Assembly (NCBI GenBank): GCA_034437615.1
Contig: DAOTTW010000351.1
Coordinates: 1-5,582, forward strand
Direction: 5' to 3'
DNA: 5,582 bases
From: DAOTTW01 sp034437615
GTDB lineage: Bacteria > Chloroflexota > Anaerolineae > Aggregatilineales > Phototrophicaceae
The notes under the pieces are model-generated. The model was not told where the DNA came from. It ran no database searches and saw nothing but the letters and a program-made list of their open reading frames with translations. Positions within the stretch are counted from its first letter, which is position 1. Each line of letters begins with the position of its first letter. A program made the position numbers and the translations under genes. Shown piece after piece: positions 1-5,274 of the stretch.

Positions 1-6
1 GGTAGC

Positions 7-88
7 GGACGCAGCAAGCCGCGTCCCTACACAGCCGTTTTGGACCGTAGGGACGCCATTCTTGGCGTCCGGGGCGGCGCAAGCCGCC
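7..88. repeat. Cluster of three GC-rich hairpin repeats
   Basis: Three short inverted repeats lie in tandem. GGACGC (7-12) pairs with GCGTCC (21-26). GGACGCCA (51-58) pairs with TGGCGTCC (63-70) around a 4-nt loop. GGCGGC (73-78) pairs with GCCGCC (83-88) around GCAA, a GNRA-type tetraloop. A longer alternative pairing also exists: GCGTCCCTAC (21-30) is the exact reverse complement of GTAGGGACGC (47-56), so the first two hairpins compete with a 10-bp stem. No ORF with coding character covers this stretch. The pattern looks like an interspersed REP/MITE-like repeat; from memory, similar GTAGGGACGC-type repeats are common in Chloroflexota and cyanobacteria. It may continue beyond the left edge. 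Confidence 0.65.
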
Positions 89-184
89 ATAAAATACAGT
101 CAATCATGAAATACCTACCCTTGAGAACTTAATCCCCCTCTCCCGACCACCGCTACGCGGCTAGGAGAGGGGGAAGCAGGCTGC

Positions 185-229
185 AAAAAGCCCCTCTCCA
201 TCTGTGTCTGGGATAGTTCGGGAGAGGGG
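185..229 (-). terminator. Probable intrinsic terminator of the Rieske-cytochrome b operon
   Basis: In minus-strand RNA, CCCCUCUCC (from 229-221) pairs with GGAGAGGGG (from 199-191) in a 9-bp stem. One C and a run of five U (189-185) follow. It begins 27 nt past the cytochrome b stop codon. The 21-nt loop is larger than in typical terminators and the U-tract is short, so efficiency is uncertain. The hairpin is part of the interspersed repeat, which suggests a repeat has been recruited as terminator. A second strong hairpin (174-133) lies further downstream and could act as back-up or protect the 3' end. Confidence 0.55.
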
Positions 230-242
230 TTTGGGGTGAGGG
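220..242 (+). other. G-quadruplex motif next to the cytochrome b stop codon
   Basis: Four G-runs (220-222, 226-229, 233-236, 240-242) are separated by exactly three bases each time (AGA, TTT, TGA). This meets the classical rule for an intramolecular quadruplex with short loops. The G-rich strand is the template strand for the cytochrome b operon, and the motif ends 14 nt before that gene's stop codon. The first two G-runs are also one arm (221-229) of the terminator-like hairpin, so the two structures exclude each other in single-stranded DNA. Folding in the cell is not shown. Confidence 0.5.
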
Positions 243-256
243 CTGAGTAGTCACCG

Positions 257-2047
257 TTAGTCGAAGTAAGCCGAGTTACGATGCAGGTAGATGTGCTCGG
301 CGTCGATGCGGCGCTCCTGGACCAACTCGCCCGCGTCATTTTCGACCAGCAGCGGCAGCGGTTCGCCGTTTTCGTCTAGCTGCACCTGACCTGCGTTAAT
401 CACAACACCGTCCCAGCTAATCACGACATCCGCACGGCGCAGACTATCCTGCGATTCCGTGATGACGATAGCGCCCCACGCATTCGTTAGTTGCTCGTCG
501 TGCTCGTGGATCATGTGATCGAGTTCGGCCAGCACGTTCAGCAGTTGCGGCGCTTCGTCCGGCACTGTGCGGAAGCTACCCGGCAGCGCACCGACATAAT
601 CATCCAGCAGCTTTTGTCTGTACTGCTCGTATTGGCCGTTCGCCTCTATCTCTGCAACGAAGCTCTCGATTGCGCCACGCGGGTCCTCAGCGCCAAGCTG
701 CGCGGTGGTGTACATGCCCGGTGCCAGTTGGTCGAAGGGCACGGTACGCATCGGCCCGACGTGGTTATGTGCCGGTTCCATCGTCAGTTCGTGCAGCACC
801 TCGGTTTCTGCGGCAGTCGAGACGGCGAATTCCGGCAAGCCCATGTAGCTAATCACGGTGGTGAAGGACACCAGCAGCATCGCAAGCGTCAGCGTCCAGC
901 GGCGGTGTGCATAGCGGCGGCTCTTGGTCACATCCAGATAGGGCAGCAAGGACAGCGCACCCAGGGCCAGCGTCGGGAAGAGAATGCCCCAGAAGAACTT
1001 GTCACCGAGCTTCAGCGCACCCTGAATCCATAGGAAATACCAGGGGGCTGTCGTGCCGAGTGGTGTATTCTGCGGGTCGGCGTGGTTTTCCAGCGGCGCA
1101 TGATAGAACCAGACGCACAGCACCACCATAATGAAGGTCGTCACGCCAATCCACATCACCTCGTTGGTCATCACGTCGGGGATGTAGTATACGCGCTTAT
1201 CCAGCGGCACACGCTTGGCGGTATCCTCACCGATGTTTTCAAGCTGCGGCGGCAAGCTGTGGCCGTGAATAATCACCTTGTAGTAATGCACGCCCGTAAA
1301 GATGAACAGGAAGATCGGCAGCAGCAGCACATGCGCCAGATAGAAGCGCAGCAGACCGTTCGCGCCCAACTCCGGGGCACCGCGCACGATCAAGTTGACC
1401 TGTTCCCCGATAACAGGGGTTGCCTCCGCCATTGATGCGCCGATGGTCACCGCCCAGAGCGCCAATTGATCCCAGGGCAGCAGATAGCCAGTAAAGCTCA
1501 GTAGACCCGTGATAACGAGCAGGATCACGCCCGTAAACCAGGTGAATTGTCTGGGCTTTTTGTAGCTGCCGGTGATCCACGTTCGCATCATATGGAGCGC
1601 GACGATCAACACCATCGCCTCTGCGCCCAGGCGGTGCAGGTCGCGGACGAACTGGCCAAGCGGCACGTTGCTGAGGATGTTCAGCATGTCGCCATAGGCG
1701 ATTTCCGGTGAGGGCGTATACCAGAACATCAGCAACACGCCGGTAATCGTCTCGAAAAACACAAAGTAGGTCGAGAGCCAGCCCAGGCGGAATGTCGGAT
1801 AAACACCCGTCATATCACGATGAAAGTAGCCAGGGCGCATGTGCATCCAGAAGCCATCCGCATGAGGTGACAGGCGCGGGTTCGGACGGCGGCTAGGCGG
1901 CTCACCACGCAGCGCTTCGCGGATGTCCTGAATATTCATACCTGCGGTTAAGCGCTCGACGGTTTCGTCTACGCCCTCATAAACGGCCTTTTTGAGACCT
2001 TTCGCCTTGATGTCGTCTAAAAACGACGGAAATGGAAGAATTGACAT
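257..2047 (-). CDS. petB: Fused b6/subunit IV-type cytochrome b of a bc-type quinol oxidoreductase
   Basis: This is the membrane diheme subunit that oxidises quinol at the Qo site and recycles electrons through hemes bL and bH. Predicted helices: A 88-110, B 139-159, C 168-190, D 233-257, E 293-314, F 350-371, G 384-404; that is four plus three, as in cytochrome b6 joined to subunit IV. Heme ligands are H138/H152 (14 apart) and H239/H254 (15 apart); the 15-residue spacing is the b6 type. The PWDQ motif (191-194) and the KKPR loop (163-166) are conserved. The Qo motif reads APWY (334-337) instead of PEWY. The cysteine that binds haem cn in b6 aligns with R87. An N-terminal stretch of about 85 residues precedes helix A, and about 190 soluble residues without cysteine follow helix G. 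The start ATG has AAAGG 11 nt upstream. It lies 81 nt after the Rieske gene, on the same strand. The symbol could equally be qcrB. Confidence 0.93.
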   Translation of the reverse strand: MSILPFPSFLDDIKAKGLKKAVYEGVDETVERLTAGMNIQDIREALRGEPPSRRPNPRLSPHADGFWMHMRPGYFHRDMTGVYPTFRLGWLSTYFVFFETITGVLLMFWYTPSPEIAYGDMLNILSNVPLGQFVRDLHRLGAEAMVLIVALHMMRTWITGSYKKPRQFTWFTGVILLVITGLLSFTGYLLPWDQLALWAVTIGASMAEATPVIGEQVNLIVRGAPELGANGLLRFYLAHVLLLPIFLFIFTGVHYYKVIIHGHSLPPQLENIGEDTAKRVPLDKRVYYIPDVMTNEVMWIGVTTFIMVVLCVWFYHAPLENHADPQNTPLGTTAPWYFLWIQGALKLGDKFFWGILFPTLALGALSLLPYLDVTKSRRYAHRRWTLTLAMLLVSFTTVISYMGLPEFAVSTAAETEVLHELTMEPAHNHVGPMRTVPFDQLAPGMYTTAQLGAEDPRGAIESFVAEIEANGQYEQYRQKLLDDYVGALPGSFRTVPDEAPQLLNVLAELDHMIHEHDEQLTNAWGAIVITESQDSLRRADVVISWDGVVINAGQVQLDENGEPLPLLVENDAGELVQERRIDAEHIYLHRNSAYFD

Positions 2048-2058
2048 GCAATCAATGA

Positions 2059-2063
2059 CCTTT
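2059..2063 (-). promoter_or_regulatory. Ribosome binding site of cytochrome b
   Basis: The minus strand reads AAAGG with 11 nt to the ATG at 2047. It is a moderate Shine-Dalgarno match and supports this start. The 81-nt gap from the Rieske stop shows no convincing promoter or terminator, so the two genes are probably co-transcribed. Confidence 0.5.
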
Positions 2064-2128
2064 ACTTTACGCCTTAAGTCCAGTTGCGGTGCGATACCTG
2101 TAAATCACGTCACGATCTCAGTGTTGCA

Positions 2129-2761
2129 TTATGCCTCTGTTGCGGCTGCTTCGGCGTTGCCGACGCCCAGTACGCGGTTGCCTGTATTCACGCGAATCTC
2201 CGAGATTGTCTTGCTCGGATCAAGCGGAATGGGGCCGCCGTCCTCAGGCGTTTCGGCGGTCGTGCCATCGTTGTAGACCACTGTCGTGCTGAAGCGATCC
2301 AGCGCACGCGGTGCCGGACCTTCGATGTAAGCGCCATCCCCCGCGAACTTCGACCCATGACAGGGGCACGCAAAGCGGTTATTCGTCGTCTCCCAGCGTG
2401 GCAGACAGCCCAGGTGCGTGCAAACGCCGTACAGCGCCAGCAGCCCATCGTCGGTGTTGCTCACATGGAAGCGGCCAGAGGGCACAGAGGTCGGTGGCGC
2501 GTCTACTGGCGGCAAATCTGCCGGGTTAAACGGGAACACACCGCCGAATTCACCTTCACGGAAGCGCGGGAAGATGAACCAGATGAGGCCCGCTGTGGCC
2601 TGACCGAGTAGCAGCACAATCGACGCGCCCCAGATGTAATACAGAAATTCGCGCCGACTGGGTGCGGCAACGGATACAGCCTGCTCTTGTTGCCCGGTTT
2701 GGCTGGGTTTTGCGATGCTAGCGCGTGATGCAGTAGCCTGTGATTTTGTCGCTGTCGCCAT
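2129..2761 (-). CDS. petC: Rieske [2Fe-2S] iron-sulfur subunit of a bc-type complex
   Basis: This subunit takes one electron from quinol at the Qo site of cytochrome b and passes it to a c-type cytochrome or another acceptor outside the membrane. At 210 aa it has the usual size. Cluster box 1 is CTHLGC (114-119) and box 2 is CPCHGS (132-137): C114, H116, C132 and H135 bind the cluster, and C119 and C134 form the family's disulfide. GPAPRAL (148-154) is the usual follow-on motif near the cluster tip. A long polar N-terminus leads to SRREFL (35-40), a twin-arginine motif directly before one hydrophobic helix (about 41-64), as in Tat-exported Rieske signal anchors. The C-terminus is Ala-rich. 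The start ATG is preceded by AAGGAG at 9 nt. It is the first gene of the operon. The symbol qcrA would be equally valid. Confidence 0.95.
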   Translation of the reverse strand: MATATKSQATASRASIAKPSQTGQQEQAVSVAAPSRREFLYYIWGASIVLLLGQATAGLIWFIFPRFREGEFGGVFPFNPADLPPVDAPPTSVPSGRFHVSNTDDGLLALYGVCTHLGCLPRWETTNNRFACPCHGSKFAGDGAYIEGPAPRALDRFSTTVVYNDGTTAETPEDGGPIPLDPSKTISEIRVNTGNRVLGVGNAEAAATEA

Positions 2762-2770
2762 TGATGATTG

Positions 2771-2776
2771 CTCCTT
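2771..2776 (-). promoter_or_regulatory. Strong Shine-Dalgarno site of the Rieske gene
   Basis: The minus strand reads AAGGAG, 9 nt before the ATG at 2761. It is the best ribosome binding site in the window and fixes the Rieske start. Confidence 0.85.
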
Positions 2777-2904
2777 AGTTTTACTGAGCCGTGCGACGGA
2801 TTACGGTAATTTGAATGATCGCTGACACGTCAGAGTGCAATGAGCATAACAAATTTATGAGTGCACGATGAGTATGCGAAAAATGTCACAAGTCCAGCGC
2901 GTAA

Positions 2905-2933
2905 AATATATCACAAGCATTTGGGCGTGTCAA
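2905..2933 (-). promoter_or_regulatory. Near-consensus sigma70-type promoter of the Rieske-cytochrome b operon
   Basis: On the minus strand a perfect -35 TTGACA (2933-2928) is followed after 17 nt by -10 TATATT (2910-2905, five of six consensus bases). TGA immediately precedes the -10, giving an extended -10 as well. The predicted start of transcription is near 2898, leaving a leader of about 137 nt. The sequence CTTGTGA touches the -10 on its upstream side and recurs 25 bp further on, just after the predicted start. Confidence 0.75.
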
Positions 2934-3104
2934 AGCGCGATTCTGGCTAATTAAGAAGTTGTAGGCTGTTCACGATTATGTGCCTGTAAGCGGCTGGCTA
3001 TGAGCGGGGTACGCACGAACTTCGCTCGCCTATTATGTCGTGCCCATTATATGCGTGCGGCTGCCTGGGTGCTAGATAAACGTGACGGATTTCGCAAGGC
3101 AGTA

Positions 3105-3133
3105 TTGTACACATTGCCCTAACGCGCCATAAT
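3105..3133 (+). promoter_or_regulatory. Possible corA promoter giving a leaderless transcript
   Basis: TTGTAC (3105-3110) and CATAAT (3128-3133) are exactly 17 nt apart. The -35 matches at three of six bases and the -10 at five of six. The transcription start expected 6-7 nt after the -10 falls on the A of the corA ATG (3140). No clear Shine-Dalgarno site stands before that ATG. Confidence 0.45.
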
Positions 3134-3139
3134 ACAGGC

Positions 3140-4057
3140 ATGGCGATTCAAAAACTAGCACACGGACGTGTTACCTGGCTGAATATTTCTGACCCGACGC
3201 CCTCGGATGTCAACGACCTGCGGGAGATGTTTCCCTATATCCACCCGCTGAACCTCGAAGATGTCAGCAGTGTGATCGAACGACCCAAGATCGACACCGA
3301 CGAGAATTACCTGTTCGTGGTGATGCACTTTCCGTTGTATGACAAGCGCACCTCGCTATCGCGTGCCCGCGAAGTGGATTTGTTCATTGGTCGCGGCTAC
3401 CTCGTCACCATACACGACAATTCGCTGAAGCCGCTACAACGCCTGTGGGAGCAGTGTCAGGTAGACGAGATGCAGCGTCAGCGCATGTTGGGGCGCGGCG
3501 CGAACCACGCCTTTTACACGGTGATCGACCAACTGGTGGATTATGTGCTGCCGATTGTGTCGAAGGTGGATACCAACATCCGCACGCTAGAAGAAGACAT
3601 CTTCGTCGGGGATACGCGGCAGGTCATCCGCGACATTTCGCTGGTGCGGCGTGACATCATCGCGCTGCGGCGCATCGTGCGCCAACAGGTGCCCATCATC
3701 GAGAATTTGGAGCGAATCGACCATCCCATCATCACCGAGGATTTAGAAGAATACTTCGGGGACATCGCCGACCACATCCACCGCGCCCGTGACATGATCG
3801 ACGAAAATTACGAGATTATCAACAACCTAGCGGATACAGCATCGACGCTGGCCAGCCACCGCATTAACGAGGTCATGCGCATCCTGACCGTGATTTCGGT
3901 GATTATGCTGCCGCTGACGCTGATTTCCAGCATTTACGGCATGAACGTGCCGCTGCCACTGGAGGACGACGCGACCAGCTTCTTTATCATCGCTGGCCTG
4001 ATGTTGCTGGTGACCGTCGCCATGCTGTATTGGTTTCGGAGGCGAGACTGGCTATGA
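3140..4057 (+). CDS. corA: CorA-family Mg2+/divalent cation channel
   Basis: This is a pentameric inner-membrane channel for Mg2+ (some relatives carry Co2+, Ni2+ or Zn2+). A large cytoplasmic N-terminal domain (about 1-240) ends in a long stalk helix (about 200-266). TM1 (about 247-266) ends in the signature YGMN (266-269), and TM2 (about 280-299) is followed by the basic tail of the family, FRRRDWL. The GMN loop continues VPLPLEDD and has no MPEL sequence, a variation seen in many CorA homologues. At 305 aa it is near normal length. The start is fixed because an in-frame TGA lies at 3083 and no ATG, GTG or TTG occurs in frame between it and 3140. The stop overlaps the start of the next gene. 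Ion specificity cannot be read from the sequence. Confidence 0.93.
   Translation: MAIQKLAHGRVTWLNISDPTPSDVNDLREMFPYIHPLNLEDVSSVIERPKIDTDENYLFVVMHFPLYDKRTSLSRAREVDLFIGRGYLVTIHDNSLKPLQRLWEQCQVDEMQRQRMLGRGANHAFYTVIDQLVDYVLPIVSKVDTNIRTLEEDIFVGDTRQVIRDISLVRRDIIALRRIVRQQVPIIENLERIDHPIITEDLEEYFGDIADHIHRARDMIDENYEIINNLADTASTLASHRINEVMRILTVISVIMLPLTLISSIYGMNVPLPLEDDATSFFIIAGLMLLVTVAMLYWFRRRDWL
4038..4042 (+). promoter_or_regulatory. Shine-Dalgarno site deciding the RNase D start
   Basis: GGAGG lies inside the end of corA, 11 nt before ATG 4054. It supports that ATG over the in-frame TTG at 4030, which lies upstream of this site and would place eight extra residues before the methionine. Confidence 0.7.
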
Positions 4058-5202
4058 ACGTGACGCCGCTGGGCGAGCCGCTGATGATTGCCGACGATGC
4101 AGCCCTGCTGCGAATCGCACAGAAGCTAGCCCAGGAACCCCTGCTCGCCATCGACACCGAATCGAACAACATGTACGCCTATCAGCCGCGCATCTGCTTA
4201 TTTCAGGTCTCTACGCGCAAAGCAGATTACATCATCGACCCGCTGAATATCAACGACATGCAGCCCTTCGGTGATCTGCTGTACGATGAGCGCATCGAGA
4301 AGGTCTTTCATGGCGCAGAATACGATCTGGCGGGCATCAAGCGCGATTATGATTTCGACCTGCGCAACCTGTTCGATACGCTGCTGGCGGCACGTTTGCT
4401 GGGTCGGGATGCGCTCGCGCTGAATGACATCGTGCAGGCTTATTTCGGCGTCGAGATGGACAAGAGCCACCAGCTTGACAACTGGGGCAAGCGCCCACTG
4501 AGCCGCGACAGCCTGCGCTATGCACAGATGGACACGCATTATCTGCCGCCGCTGCGGGATGCGCTGCACGCTGAGTTAGCCGCCAGCGGTGATCTGCCGC
4601 AAGCGCTGGAAGTCTTTGAGGATTACACGCGGGTACGGCTGAAAAACACGGATTTCGACCCAGAAGGCTACTGGAAGATCGGCAAGTCGCGCAAGCTCAG
4701 CCGCCGACAACTGGGCGTGCTGCGCGAATTATATCTGCTGCGTGATGAATTGGCCCGCCGGGACGATTTGCCCGCGCACAAAATCATCAGCAACCGCACG
4801 CTGGTGGAGATGGCCAGCCGCCCACCCCGCAACAACTACGACCTGGCCTATCACATCCAATCGAAGGACATCCGCCTGTTCGGTGAGCAGATCTTAGCGG
4901 CGGTGCATCAGGGCTACACACAGCAACCGCCGCACCCACCAGGCCGCAAGTCAAGCCAAGATCGGGCGCTGACATCCCGTTACAACATGCTGCACAATTG
5001 GCGCAAGGAACGCGCCCGCGAACGCGACGTTGAGGCCAATATCGTCGCTAGCAAGGCGCTGCTGTGGGAATTGGCAGAGGAACTGCCACAGGACGCCGAC
5101 GAATTGGCGCAGATTCGCGGCCTGGGGGTATGGCGCATCGCCCAATATGGCGATTCGCTGCTGGATGTGCTGCGTCACCTGCGCCGCAGGAAAGACACCT
5201 GA
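4054..5202 (+). CDS. rnd: Ribonuclease D, DEDDy 3'-5' exoribonuclease with two HRDC domains
   Basis: This is a two-metal-ion exonuclease that trims 3' ends of tRNA precursors and other structured RNA. It has 382 aa from ATG 4054, close to the family's usual size. The exonuclease domain (about 5-185) has Exo I AIDTES (D34, E36), Exo II HGAEYDL (D91) and Exo III YAQMDTHYL (Y156, D160), so all DEDDy catalytic residues are present. The loop KSHQLDNWGKRPLS (137-150) fits the family pattern. HRDC domain 1 spans about 215-290 and a second HRDC-like segment about 305-378, the same order as in E. coli RNase D; the second is the more divergent. The ATG overlaps the corA stop as ATGA, so translation is probably coupled and both genes form one transcript. 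I find no convincing terminator after it. Confidence 0.93.
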   Translation: MNVTPLGEPLMIADDAALLRIAQKLAQEPLLAIDTESNNMYAYQPRICLFQVSTRKADYIIDPLNINDMQPFGDLLYDERIEKVFHGAEYDLAGIKRDYDFDLRNLFDTLLAARLLGRDALALNDIVQAYFGVEMDKSHQLDNWGKRPLSRDSLRYAQMDTHYLPPLRDALHAELAASGDLPQALEVFEDYTRVRLKNTDFDPEGYWKIGKSRKLSRRQLGVLRELYLLRDELARRDDLPAHKIISNRTLVEMASRPPRNNYDLAYHIQSKDIRLFGEQILAAVHQGYTQQPPHPPGRKSSQDRALTSRYNMLHNWRKERARERDVEANIVASKALLWELAEELPQDADELAQIRGLGVWRIAQYGDSLLDVLRHLRRRKDT

Positions 5203-5210
5203 TGGACCTT

Positions 5211-5239
5211 TGCGCCCCGCGTGCCATCTGTGGTTTAAT
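5211..5239 (+). promoter_or_regulatory. Possible promoter of the last, partial gene
   Basis: TTGCGC (5211-5216), 17 nt, then TTTAAT (5234-5239, five of six bases), with TGG just before it as an extended -10. The start would be near 5246, giving a leader of about 29 nt. The -35 is weak. Confidence 0.4.
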
Positions 5240-5256
5240 TAATCCCATAACGAGAC

Positions 5257-5261
5257 AGGAG
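5257..5261 (+). promoter_or_regulatory. Shine-Dalgarno site of the last gene
   Basis: AGGAG is 13 nt before ATG 5275. The spacing is longer than ideal, but no closer start codon is in frame. Confidence 0.5.
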
Positions 5262-5274
5262 CCAGAACATCATT

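Larger units (their letters stand above)
133..242. repeat. Interspersed repeat with two CCCCTCTCC/GGAGAGGGG stem-loops
   Basis: Two related inverted repeats share the core CCCCTCTCC/GGAGAGGGG. The left one has an 11-bp perfect stem (133-143 with 164-174), and its loop holds a second small hairpin, CCGC (150-153) with GCGG (157-160). The right one has a 9-bp stem (191-199 with 221-229) and a 21-nt loop, followed by a G-rich flank to 242. The shared arms, different loops and position directly downstream of a stop codon fit a mobile-type repeat (MITE or REP family) found in many copies in some Chloroflexota and cyanobacterial genomes. That family assignment is from memory. No transposase is visible. 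Confidence 0.65.
2762..3139. other. Divergent control region between the Rieske operon and corA
   Basis: This 378-base stretch has no supported gene. The left part (2762-2898) would be the Rieske mRNA leader. It contains the palindrome CTGAC-AC-GTCAG (2822-2833) and a direct repeat GAGTGCA (2833-2839 and 2859-2865), each copy followed within 2 nt by ATGAG. The central part (2886-2933) holds the Rieske promoter and two copies of TCACAAG (2886-2892, 2911-2917). The right part, 2934-3104, is more AT-mixed; I see no coding sequence, no hairpin of note and no second good promoter there. The corA promoter is at 3105-3133. The arrangement would allow joint control of both transcription units, but no known regulator site is recognisable. 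Confidence 0.6.

Noticed and set aside
1..256. CRISPR array in the repeat-rich left end
   Set aside because: The repeats are inverted hairpins of different sequence with irregular spacing; there are no regular direct repeats or spacers.
115..339. Minus-strand ORF overlapping the end of cytochrome b and the repeats
   Set aside because: It is low-complexity Ser/Thr/Pro translation of repeat DNA, out of frame with cytochrome b.
491..1033. Plus-strand ORF of 180 codons opposite cytochrome b
   Set aside because: It is antisense to a clearly recognised membrane protein, its translation shows no family motif, and no good ribosome binding site was seen.
1239..1580. Minus-strand ORF in another frame within cytochrome b
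   Set aside because: It lies wholly inside cytochrome b on the same strand in a different frame, and the cytochrome b frame carries all heme ligands.
2084..2611. Plus-strand ORF of 175 codons opposite the Rieske gene
   Set aside because: It is antisense to a gene with intact cluster motifs; its composition is Arg/Ala/Cys-rich as expected of a shadow frame.
2835..2866. Inverted repeat GTGCA/TGCAC in the Rieske leader as a terminator or attenuator
   Set aside because: The arms are only 5 bp, separated by 22 nt, with no U-run; the direct-repeat reading of the same bases is the better description.
2868..2954. Plus-strand 28-codon ORF in the divergent region (starts MSMRKMSQ)
   Set aside because: It has no ribosome binding site and runs antisense through the Rieske promoter; the length is within chance expectation.
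4030..4053. Upstream TTG start for RNase D
   Set aside because: It precedes the GGAGG site and would add eight residues encoded within corA; ATG 4054 has proper spacing and a typical ATGA overlap.
4198..4569. Minus-strand ORF of 123 codons opposite RNase D
   Set aside because: It is antisense to the catalytic domain of RNase D and has no recognisable motif.
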